Shown here piece by piece: positions 36,187 to 43,958 of a DNA stretch of 64,000 nt. The stretch is from Indiicoccus explosivorum (GTDB lineage: Bacteria > Bacillota > Bacilli > Bacillales_A > Planococcaceae): contig NZ_NHTN01000023.1 in the NCBI RefSeq assembly GCF_002167005.1, forward strand, positions 1 through 64,000, in the 5' to 3' direction. The translations under genes and the position numbers were made by a program. The notes beneath the pieces were generated by a model. The model saw only the letters and a program-made list of their open reading frames with translations. It did not search any database and was not told the origin of the DNA. Numbering within the stretch: position 1 is the first letter of the stretch; the number at the start of each line of letters is the position of its first letter.

Positions 36187-37380
36187 ATGAAGCAGGTCCT
36201 ACTACTTGGGATCAATGAACGGGCGGGATTGGCGATTTGCAGATCCCTTAGAAGAGGAGGAATTATTGTCAGTGCAGTACGGACGACTAAGCCTTCGAGT
36301 GCTGAAAGCAGTAATTGCATAAAAGAAGTATTCGACATTGGAAGTCCCGAAGAGAGTGCTGGCGCATTTTGCAACCGGCTCCTTGAAATTTTACAATTTG
36401 AAGAGTATGACCTTCTTATTCCCGTTGATGACGTGGCTTGCAGAATTTGTACTGAATTCAGGAATAAAATAGAGCGGCATGTTAAAATCGCTCTTTCTGA
36501 CAACGAGAGTATGATGGCAGCACAAAATAAAGGGCTATTGCTTGAAATGTGCAGGGAGATGGATATTCCGTTTCCAGAAACCAACATAATTCAGACCGAA
36601 AATGATTTGGCATACTATAAAACATTCAGTAATTTCCCTGTGTACCTTAAGCCGATCACCAATGCTCAATACATAAATGATAAAATTCAAACTTTCAAAG
36701 TTGTAAAAGTTGAAACATATGAAGAAATGACGGAGTTTTGTAAAAACGTTATAGATAAGCTTCCGATTCTTGTCCAAAAGCCATGCAAAGGAATAGGCAC
36801 AGGAGTGCACGTTTTAGTGAAAGAAGGAAAAATTTTATCGATTGTTCAGCAAGTTCGACTTCATGAACCGGTGAATGGGGGTGGGGGAAGTTACCGTATG
36901 ACTGTCCCTGTCGACCATAAATTAAGGGAGTATACAGAAAAATTGATGGAAATGACTGCGTGGACTGGTGTAGCGATGGTCGAGTTTAAAGGCGACCCGA
37001 CTACCGAGGAATGGTTCATCATGGAGATTAATGGCCGATTCTGGGGGTCTCTTCCTTTAACAATCTCCGCTGGCTTAAATTATCCTATGTGGCTTTATAA
37101 CTTGTTTGCAAATTCCATGGAAGTTGAGTCGAATCGGGAACCGACAATTTACATGCGTCAAAGGAATTTAAAAAAAGATGTAGGTTGGCTGCTGGCAAAT
37201 ATTAAAAGAAATCCAAATAAACTTGACACTGTTATAAGATGGCTGGCTGACTTCAAATTTATAATGTATGGAAAGGAAAAATTAGATATAGAGGATTGGA
37301 AAGACTTTTTACCAGCAATCCACGATTGGAAAGACTTACTGATGGCCAATCTTAGAAAAACCGGAAATAGAACAATCTAA
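36187..37380 (+). CDS. ATP-grasp carboxylate-amine ligase-like protein
   Basis: The start at ATG 36187 gives MKQVLLLGINERAGLAICRSL; an upstream in-frame ATG at 36166 lacks a clear site. About 397 residues. The ATP-grasp layout is visible: an N-terminal dinucleotide-like domain, ATP-binding residues around FPVYLKPI and VQKPCKGIGTGVHV, and the metal-binding MEINGRFWGSL. Relatives link an amino acid or other amine to a carboxylate. In this locus a uronic acid made by the dehydrogenase at 27243 would be a suitable carboxylate, but that is inference. It is the last gene of locus 1; no clear terminator follows. Confidence 0.82.
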   Translation: MKQVLLLGINERAGLAICRSLRRGGIIVSAVRTTKPSSAESSNCIKEVFDIGSPEESAGAFCNRLLEILQFEEYDLLIPVDDVACRICTEFRNKIERHVKIALSDNESMMAAQNKGLLLEMCREMDIPFPETNIIQTENDLAYYKTFSNFPVYLKPITNAQYINDKIQTFKVVKVETYEEMTEFCKNVIDKLPILVQKPCKGIGTGVHVLVKEGKILSIVQQVRLHEPVNGGGGSYRMTVPVDHKLREYTEKLMEMTAWTGVAMVEFKGDPTTEEWFIMEINGRFWGSLPLTISAGLNYPMWLYNLFANSMEVESNREPTIYMRQRNLKKDVGWLLANIKRNPNKLDTVIRWLADFKFIMYGKEKLDIEDWKDFLPAIHDWKDLLMANLRKTGNRTI

Positions 37381-37615
37381 GTTACAAATATAGTAGAGAC
37401 CTGCCCATTGAATTATTTTTTACCACGGAAAACTAACTTTAATCCCTATTATACCAGAACTCCTTGAGCAACTTTTTAATTAATGGTGTTTACTTCTCCA
37501 AAGCTTTCCATAGTCTTTGCCTTTTGAGCTACCTATCAAACTTCTTCGCTAATCAAATTGAAGCCGTAGACTGGAAAAGATGGCGGGCTTACAGGCTAAG
37601 AATAAGGGGGTAGTA

Positions 37616-38467
37616 ATGTTGAAGAAATGGTTATTAGTTTCAGGGATACTGCTCTCTGCGATTACCCTCTTTATTTGGATGAATAATAAATGGCTGGAAG
37701 TCAGTAGTTATAGTATTAGCTCCCCTGATATTCCTAAAACGTTCGATGGAGCACGCGTCGTTCAAATTTCCGACTTGCATAATACCGTGTTCGGCAAAAA
37801 TCATTCGGCTCTTCTAAATAAAACAAAATTTATCGATCCAGATGTCATTTTAATTACTGGCGACATCGTTGACAGCTCACGTTATGACTTGAATGTAATG
37901 ATAAGTTTGACAGAGAGCCTCTTAGAAATTGCTCCAGTTTACTTCGTGACTGGCAACCAGGAGTTTTTGAAGGGGCGTGCAGAAAAGACTATTTCTGCAA
38001 TCAAGGCTTCTGGCGTCATTGTGCTGGAGAATGAGATGGTGGAATGGAAACGGGAAGGGGAAAAAATTTATATCGCTGGAATCCATGACCCTCTTGTGGA
38101 GAGATCCACATTAGTAAAGAAGTATGTTAAGAAAGCGCTTGCTGATATCCAATTCACAGAAAAATTCACGCTGCTCCTCGCACATCGGCCTGAACTTGTT
38201 GTTGTTTACGCAGAAACAGAAGCAGATATTGTATTTTCCGGCCATGCGCACGGTGGCCAAATTAGAATTCCGAAAATCGGAGGAATATTTGCCCCTGGCC
38301 AAGGATTCTTTCCAGAATTAACAGAGGGGGTCCACGAATTTGGCAACACTCTTCTCGTCATTAGCCGTGGACTGGGTAACAGCAGTTTTCCGCTGCGCAT
38401 TAATAATCGCCCTGAGATAGTGGTTGTTATATTGGAACACGGGAAGCAAGCAGAAGGAACAAACTGA
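37616..38467 (+). CDS. Membrane-anchored metallophosphoesterase (YkuE/YaeI-like)
   Basis: ATG 37616 follows AAGGGGG. The 283-residue protein has one N-terminal membrane segment and a calcineurin-like domain: QISDLHNT, TGDIVD, GNQEFL, LLLAHRPE and SGHAHGGQ. Relatives remove head groups from UDP-sugar lipids or act on lipid A-like substrates. The third motif has Gln where His is usual (GNHE), which could lower activity. The gene stands apart from the polysaccharide operon, with 235 bases of unremarkable sequence upstream. Confidence 0.85.
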   Translation: MLKKWLLVSGILLSAITLFIWMNNKWLEVSSYSISSPDIPKTFDGARVVQISDLHNTVFGKNHSALLNKTKFIDPDVILITGDIVDSSRYDLNVMISLTESLLEIAPVYFVTGNQEFLKGRAEKTISAIKASGVIVLENEMVEWKREGEKIYIAGIHDPLVERSTLVKKYVKKALADIQFTEKFTLLLAHRPELVVVYAETEADIVFSGHAHGGQIRIPKIGGIFAPGQGFFPELTEGVHEFGNTLLVISRGLGNSSFPLRINNRPEIVVVILEHGKQAEGTN

Positions 38468-38644
38468 TGTTTAGAGAGGAAATCCTATTACTGCAGATTT
38501 ACTGATACGCTTAAAGTTACCACATGATTGTGCCATTACTTTCCTACATTGCGAAAAGTATCGCATCTGTCCCCAAACGAACACCCAACTTTATAGGCTC
38601 ACGATAAAGTGGAAAAGCAGGAGATAACAGGGAGGGACAACAAG

Positions 38645-39424
38645 ATGGAACTCAGTGCAAAAGACAAAGTGAAAAAAGTTTTCGGTAAAAATGCGGATGC
38701 TTACGTGAAAAGTTCGAACCACGCCATGGGCGACGATTTGCCGCTGCTTGTAGAGTGGCTGCAGCCGGAGAAGTCTTGGACGATACTCGATATTGCCACC
38801 GGTGGGGGGCATGTCGCCAGAATGCTTGCCCCATTCGTGAAGACAGCGGTTGCTACGGATTTGACTGAACAAATGCTGAGCAATACCGCCTTATACTTGA
38901 GCGGGATTTTTGATAATATCCTTTTCGCGGTCGCGGATGCCGAAGAACTCCCTTTTCTGGCCAATACGTTCGATGCAGTCACATGCAGAATCGCCTCCCA
39001 TCATTTCCCGAATCCCGGGAAATTCATCAGCGAAGTTGCCCGTGTCCTGAAACCCGGAGGGAAGTTTGTACTGATCGACAGTATTGCCCCCGAAGACCCT
39101 GAACTTGCTGCATTCATCAATGAAATCGAGAAATTGCGCGATGATAGCTACGTCCGCTGCCTGTCAAAAGCTGAATGGCGGCACCATCTGCTTGGCAATC
39201 GGCTGGTAGAGAAAGATTCGGCAGATCGGCGCCAAACTTACGATTACGAAGGATGGGTGGCGCGCACTGCAGAGAATGAAGAGCAAATCGGACGGGTGAC
39301 GCATCATCTGCTGTTCACGAATGAACGTACCGCCACCTACTTCGGCATTACAGCTGACGGTGGGAAGATCCAGCATTTTACACAAGACGAGTGGATGGTG
39401 ATGTGTGAAAAACAAACAGAATAA
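38645..39424 (+). CDS. Class I SAM-dependent methyltransferase
   Basis: ATG 38645 is preceded by GGGAGG. The 259-residue product has the SAM-binding motif ILDIATGGGHVARML, ATDLTEQML, VADAEELPFLANTFDAVTC and RVLKPGGKFVLIDS, as in UbiE/Methyltransf_11 enzymes. The substrate is unknown. It is monocistronic with a bidirectional terminator downstream. Confidence 0.9.
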   Translation: MELSAKDKVKKVFGKNADAYVKSSNHAMGDDLPLLVEWLQPEKSWTILDIATGGGHVARMLAPFVKTAVATDLTEQMLSNTALYLSGIFDNILFAVADAEELPFLANTFDAVTCRIASHHFPNPGKFISEVARVLKPGGKFVLIDSIAPEDPELAAFINEIEKLRDDSYVRCLSKAEWRHHLLGNRLVEKDSADRRQTYDYEGWVARTAENEEQIGRVTHHLLFTNERTATYFGITADGGKIQHFTQDEWMVMCEKQTE

Positions 39425-39562
39425 GAGCGATTTGCGCTGAAGAAATTATCAATATGTAACGAGGAAAACATTCATCAATTTGAGGAGCTTCGGCTCATCA
39501 TCAGCTAGGGGATCAGCAACACCAGTTTTCTACTATACACTATCAACCCGCCAACGCCACAA

Positions 39563-39608
39563 AGAAATGAGCCTCTCCAGATATACCAGAGAAGCTCATT
39601 TCTTTTTC
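39563..39608. terminator. Bidirectional terminator between convergent genes
   Basis: GAAATGAGC and CTCTC pair with GAGA and GCTCATTTC, flanked by A-rich sequence on the left and TCTTTTTCT on the right. It fits both the methyltransferase gene (plus) and the LCP gene (minus). Confidence 0.72.
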
Positions 39609-39670
39609 TAATAGCTTATACAGAATGTAAGAGTGTCCGTCTGCAGTGATTTTATCTTAACGCTAACTCC

Positions 39671-40594
39671 TTACTCCAACTCCAAATGCCCCTTTAGCAC
39701 ATCCTGTACTTCCTTCAGTTCCCGCTCGTTCATCATATAATACCAAACACCATTGATTGTCTCGCCGATGCCCTGATCGAACGACAGCTGATCGATCGTC
39801 TCGACCGCGTTCCGGTAATTCTTCTGGACTTCCATCATCTCATCGAACGACATGTTCGTCTTCACATTGTCGCCGAGTGCATTGAAGATCCCCCGGTAAT
39901 TCATCAGGCTGCTGACCGACGCGCCTTCTCTCATGACGCCTTGGATGACCTGCTTCTGCCGGTCCTGTCGTCCGAAATCGCCGCGCGGATCTTCCTTCCG
40001 CATCCGCACATACCCCAGCGCTTCGCTGCCGCTCAAGTGAACTTCCCCTTCAGGGAATTCATCGAAGGCGACCGAATTGCTCACCGTCACGCCGCCGACC
40101 GCGTCGACGATCTCCTTAAACCCTTCCATGTTCACTTCCACCACGTAATCGATCGGGATATCGAGCAGATTCTCCACTGTCTCCATCGACATCTCGATGC
40201 CGCCGAACGCATACGCGTGGTTGATTTTATCCTTCATCCCGTAACCGACGATCTCCGTGTACGTATCCCGGGGAATCGACACCATCTTCATCGACCCGTC
40301 TTCCGGATTCACCGTCGCGACGATCATCGTGTCCGACCGGCCCGAATCATTCTCCCGCTCATCCACGCCGAGCAGCAGCACAGAGAACGGATCCTTGTCT
40401 TTCAGCTCCACTTCCTCCATGCGCATGTCCGATACTTCCCGGTCGATCGGGGAGTGGATATCCTCGATCGTATTCGAAAAACTGCTGTACACCGACCATA
40501 TATAAGCTCCGGCGCCGATGGCCAGTACAGCCAGAATGCCGACGAACCATGGCCATTTCTTCCTTTTTGACGCCTTGCGTTCACTGCGTTTCAT
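39671..40594 (-). CDS. LytR-CpsA-Psr (LCP) family cell-wall polymer ligase
   Basis: The 307-residue protein has a short basic N-terminus, one membrane segment (about 14-35) and an extracellular LCP domain: FSVLLLGVDERENDSGRSDTMIV, VSIPRDTY, INHAYAFGG and GYVRMRKEDPRGDFGRQDRQ, which carry the conserved Asp/Arg residues. LCP enzymes transfer lipid-linked glycopolymers to peptidoglycan. Its place between two polysaccharide loci makes it a good candidate for anchoring one of their products. An SGNH protein gene lies 12 bases upstream in the same operon. Confidence 0.93.
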   Translation of the reverse strand: MKRSERKASKRKKWPWFVGILAVLAIGAGAYIWSVYSSFSNTIEDIHSPIDREVSDMRMEEVELKDKDPFSVLLLGVDERENDSGRSDTMIVATVNPEDGSMKMVSIPRDTYTEIVGYGMKDKINHAYAFGGIEMSMETVENLLDIPIDYVVEVNMEGFKEIVDAVGGVTVSNSVAFDEFPEGEVHLSGSEALGYVRMRKEDPRGDFGRQDRQKQVIQGVMREGASVSSLMNYRGIFNALGDNVKTNMSFDEMMEVQKNYRNAVETIDQLSFDQGIGETINGVWYYMMNERELKEVQDVLKGHLELE

Positions 40595-40606
40595 CCGTTT
40601 CCTCCA

Positions 40607-41401
40607 TTAATCCGCGATAAAGTACCCGGCCAGTTCATCCGCCCATACTTCGGCGCCCGTCCCATTCGGAATTCCGCTGTCTGTCACAAACTCTTTCAGT
40701 GCCTCATCATCCGTCGACGGCCAGGCGCTCCAGTGATCAATATACCCATAGTCTTGCGCCGCCGCGAACTCCTCAAGCGCCGACACTTGCGTCAAATAAT
40801 AATTCGCGCCGAACAGCGGCTGCGGCGGATGGAGGATCAGCTCCGCATCCGGCGTCACCGTCTTGACCTCTTCCATGAACGCCGAAATCGCCGCATGCTC
40901 CTCCTCGATCGTCACCACACCGTTATTCTCCAGCGTGAACGGCTCCAACAGTACGACGTCATACCCGGCAGAAAGATCCACAAACTGGTCTGTAAAAGTC
41001 TTTGACGTTCCGCTGAAGGAAACCAGCTTCACTTCGATCAGTCCGGCGTATGCCTCCTCCAGCGCGTCTTTCAGCCGCGCCGCGTAACCCGGCCCGCCTT
41101 CCATCATCACATCCGATCCGGTCACGAGAAGCTTCACTTTCTCTCCGGCCGACGCCCGTTGGAGGAACAATTCCCGGGCAGGGACATCCATATTGGCGGT
41201 CAACGCTTCCAAGGATTCCCCGTCAAGCGCCGGTTCCGCTTCCGCTGCCGGTTCCACCACTTTCGGCGCCGGCTGTTCCGCTTCCGCTTCGATCATCGGC
41301 GTCGGTAATTCGATTTTCTGCTGATACAGTAAATAACTGACAGCGAGCGCTGCCGAGCAGCACACGACTGTCAGTCCTGTTCCCACAACCCGCAATTTCA
41401 T
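40607..41401 (-). CDS. Secreted or anchored SGNH/GDSL-like hydrolase
   Basis: The 264-residue protein starts with a signal anchor (MKLRVVGTGLTVVCCSAALAVSYLLY) followed by an Ala/Glu/Pro-rich linker (about 35-65). The domain has VKLLVTGSDVMMEGGPGYAARL (an SGNH block I-like GSD), ELILHPPQPLFGANYYLTQV and YIDHWSAWP, whose Asp-His would complete the catalytic set. A role in polymer de-esterification or attachment is suggested by its operon with the LCP gene. The substrate is unknown. Confidence 0.72.
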   Translation of the reverse strand: MKLRVVGTGLTVVCCSAALAVSYLLYQQKIELPTPMIEAEAEQPAPKVVEPAAEAEPALDGESLEALTANMDVPARELFLQRASAGEKVKLLVTGSDVMMEGGPGYAARLKDALEEAYAGLIEVKLVSFSGTSKTFTDQFVDLSAGYDVVLLEPFTLENNGVVTIEEEHAAISAFMEEVKTVTPDAELILHPPQPLFGANYYLTQVSALEEFAAAQDYGYIDHWSAWPSTDDEALKEFVTDSGIPNGTGAEVWADELAGYFIAD

Positions 41402-41562
41402 GCTAAACTCCCTTCAGTAACTTGTTTGATTACTGCTAAAGATAGCATAATTCCGTCTATGTTCCTATACGTTTTTTTAAAAAACCCCCGATAATGACGG
41501 TAATGCGTGCTATACTATTGTAAGCTTATGTAAATGAACCGTTAAAGGAGATACGCAACCCC

Positions 41563-42285
41563 ATGGAAGAAACCATCAGCCTGCAAGAATTGATGCAGAC
41601 ATTGAAGAAACGCCTCGGACTTATCCTGCTGACGACGGTACTCGCAATCACCATCGCCGGCGTTGTATCCTTTTTGCTGCTGACGCCGATCTACCAGGCG
41701 TCGACGCAGATTCTCGTAAATCAGGAGACGACGGAAGCGGCAACCGTCACGAATCAGGACATCCAAACCGACCTGCAGCTCATCAATACATACAGCGTCA
41801 TCATCAAGAGTCCGGCGATCCTGAACCAGGTCATCGACGAACTTGAGCTTGACGTCACCGCTACGCAGCTGAGCAGTCAAATCAACGTCGCGACTGCGGA
41901 AAATTCCCAAGTCATCAATTTGACAGTGGAAGATGCGAGCCCGTCGCTCGCCGTCGATATCGCTAACACGACAGCCGAAGTATTCGATGAAGAAATCCGG
42001 GACATCATGAACGTCAACAACGTGACGATCCTGACGCCAGCCGCATTCACCGCGGACATGGCGCCGGTCAAACCGGACCCGCTCCTCAACATGGTGATCG
42101 CCGGTGTCGTCGGTCTCATGAGCGGGGTCGGCATCGCGTTCCTGCTGGAATACCTCGACACCTCGCTGAAGAACGAACAGGACATTGAAGAAGTGCTCGA
42201 CTTGCCGGTGCTCGGCCTCATTTCGCCGATCCCGGATAAGGAAATGATCACCGTCGACGCACCGACCCGGAGAAGGAGAGGCTAA
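41563..42285 (+). CDS. YveK/CpsC-type BY-kinase activator (locus 2)
   Basis: ATG 41563 follows AAAGGAGATACG. The 240-residue protein has two membrane segments (about 20-40 and 175-195), a Wzz-type extracellular domain and the conserved PVKPDPLLNMVIAG. The cytoplasmic tail (LDLPVLGLISPIPDKE) activates the kinase encoded six bases downstream. It parallels the gene at 21596 but shows no overlap with its kinase and has higher GC. It opens polysaccharide locus 2. Confidence 0.92.
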   Translation: MEETISLQELMQTLKKRLGLILLTTVLAITIAGVVSFLLLTPIYQASTQILVNQETTEAATVTNQDIQTDLQLINTYSVIIKSPAILNQVIDELELDVTATQLSSQINVATAENSQVINLTVEDASPSLAVDIANTTAEVFDEEIRDIMNVNNVTILTPAAFTADMAPVKPDPLLNMVIAGVVGLMSGVGIAFLLEYLDTSLKNEQDIEEVLDLPVLGLISPIPDKEMITVDAPTRRRRG

Positions 42286-42291
42286 CGCACC

Positions 42292-43011
42292 ATGGTGAAG
42301 ACAAAAGCAAATTCGAAAGCGAAAAAAGGGCTGCAGCAAGTCGCCCGGAAACTCATCGCTAACTCGAACCCGAAATCGTTCGTATCGGAACAGTACCGCA
42401 CCGTCCGGACAAACATCTCGTTCTCATTGCCGGATCAGGAGCTCGGCTCGCTGCTCGTGACATCCGCCGCACCGGGGGAAGGGAAGTCGACAACGTCCGC
42501 GAACCTGGCCGTCGTGTTCGCCCAGACGGGTAAACGCGTCCTGCTGATCGATGCCGACATGCGGAAACCGACGACGCACTACACGTTCCATGTCGCCAAC
42601 ACCGTCGGCCTGTCGAACTTATTGACGCGCCAGGCGCAAATGGAGGAAGTCATCCGCCCGACGGCCATTGAAAACCTATCACTCATCACATGCGGTCCGA
42701 TTCCGCCGAACCCGGCCGAATTGCTCGCTTCGAAGACGATGGACATGGCGCTCCGCGATTTCCGCCAGCAGTTCGATCTGGTCATCTTCGATGCGCCGCC
42801 CGTCCTGTCGGTGACCGACGCCCAGATCCTCGCTAGCAAAAGCGAAGGGACGGTGCTCGTCGTCAACTCGGGTTCGACCGAAAAAGACAATGCGGTGAAA
42901 GCGAAAGAAGCGGTCGAAAGCGCGAATGGCCGGATCCTCGGCACCGTACTCAACAACTTCAAACTTGAAAAAGACCATTATTACTACCAATACTACGGAA
43001 CCGCAGAGTGA
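42292..43011 (+). CDS. Bacterial tyrosine kinase (YveL/CpsD-type), locus 2
   Basis: The 239-residue protein has canonical motifs: Walker A SAAPGEGKSTT, Walker A' VLLIDADMRKP and Walker B LVIFDAPP. It ends in a Tyr cluster (HYYYQYYG), the usual autophosphorylation site. It controls polymer length and the activity of sugar-nucleotide enzymes such as UDP-sugar dehydrogenases. The counteracting phosphatase gene follows at 43057, past a strong terminator-like hairpin that begins inside the last codons. Confidence 0.94.
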   Translation: MVKTKANSKAKKGLQQVARKLIANSNPKSFVSEQYRTVRTNISFSLPDQELGSLLVTSAAPGEGKSTTSANLAVVFAQTGKRVLLIDADMRKPTTHYTFHVANTVGLSNLLTRQAQMEEVIRPTAIENLSLITCGPIPPNPAELLASKTMDMALRDFRQQFDLVIFDAPPVLSVTDAQILASKSEGTVLVVNSGSTEKDNAVKAKEAVESANGRILGTVLNNFKLEKDHYYYQYYGTAE

Positions 43012-43041
43012 GAAGGGTCCCCCTTTCCGCTCTGCTTTTTT
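43003..43041 (+). terminator. Intrinsic terminator between kinase and phosphatase genes
   Basis: GCAGAGTGAGAAGGG pairs with CCCTTTCCGCTCTGC (14 of 15 pairs including two G-T wobbles) over a 3-base loop, followed by six T. It begins inside the kinase stop region and ends 16 bases before the phosphatase start. Confidence 0.85.
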
Positions 43042-43056
43042 AGGAGGACCTGTCAC

Positions 43057-43824
43057 ATGCTTGATATGCACAGCCACATCCTGTACGGCCTGGACGATGG
43101 CCCGAACACGAAAACCGAAGCGGTCGCGATCATCCAGCGGGCGGCGGGCGAGCAGATCACGGACATCATCGCGACGTCACACGCGTTCCATCCGAACTTT
43201 CACGCGCATGCGGCCGCCGTCCGGGAACAGCTGAAGGAACTTGCGGCGGAACTGGCGCGGGAAGAAATCCCTGTCCGTCTCCATGCCGGTCAGGAAATAC
43301 GGCTGAACGATGTCCTCACCGAGCGGATCACGGAAGGGGAAGCGCTGACACTCGCCGGTTCGAAGTACGTGCTGCTTGAACTGCCATCGAACTCGGTGCC
43401 GGCGTATACCATCCCGGTCGTCCAGCAATTGCTCGCCATGAACCTCATCCCGATCATCGCCCATCCTGAACGCAACAAGGCGATTGCGGAAAAGCCGAAC
43501 CGTCTGTACCGGCTCATCATGAACGGCGCTCTTGCGCAGGTCACCGCCGGCAGTCTGTCCGGCCATTTCGGGAAAGCGATCCAGAAAACTTCGCTGCAGC
43601 TTATCGAAGCGAACCTCATCCATACATACGGCTCGGACGTACATAATTTGAAGACGCGGCCATCGCTGTTCAATGAGGGGCTCGACTTCCTGGAAAAGCG
43701 CAAAAAGCACGAAATCGTCGACATCCTGCTGGAAAACAACGAACGGATTTTGCGGAATGAGGACATGATCCAGCTCGAACCCGAAGAAATTCGCCCGGGA
43801 AAATGGTGGCAGGTACTTAAGTAA
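43057..43824 (+). CDS. PHP-type tyrosine-protein phosphatase (CpsB/YwqE family)
   Basis: ATG 43057 follows TAGGAGG. The 255-residue protein begins MLDMHSHILYGLDDGP and has ATSHAFHPNF, GQEIRL, PIIAHPERN and TYGSDVHN, the metal-binding residues of the PHP fold. It dephosphorylates the BY-kinase and so closes the regulatory cycle. Translation has a strong ribosome site, but transcription must pass the upstream hairpin, so its level may be lower than that of the kinase. Confidence 0.94.
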   Translation: MLDMHSHILYGLDDGPNTKTEAVAIIQRAAGEQITDIIATSHAFHPNFHAHAAAVREQLKELAAELAREEIPVRLHAGQEIRLNDVLTERITEGEALTLAGSKYVLLELPSNSVPAYTIPVVQQLLAMNLIPIIAHPERNKAIAEKPNRLYRLIMNGALAQVTAGSLSGHFGKAIQKTSLQLIEANLIHTYGSDVHNLKTRPSLFNEGLDFLEKRKKHEIVDILLENNERILRNEDMIQLEPEEIRPGKWWQVLK

Positions 43825-43958
43825 CAATTTTTTGAAAGCATTCGACAAAATCCGCCAATGAAATAAGCCGATGTGTCTGCTAGAATTGGATTACAAATTG
43901 ATGTTTTTTTGAGATAGTAAGAGTACTTATTACTTTGAGTGAAAGAAGGCTGAAGCCA

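Noticed and set aside
41471-41490. T-run/A-run palindrome (TTTTTTTAAAAAA) before locus 2 considered as a terminator
   Set aside because: It has no GC stem; it is more likely a bent AT tract in the promoter region.
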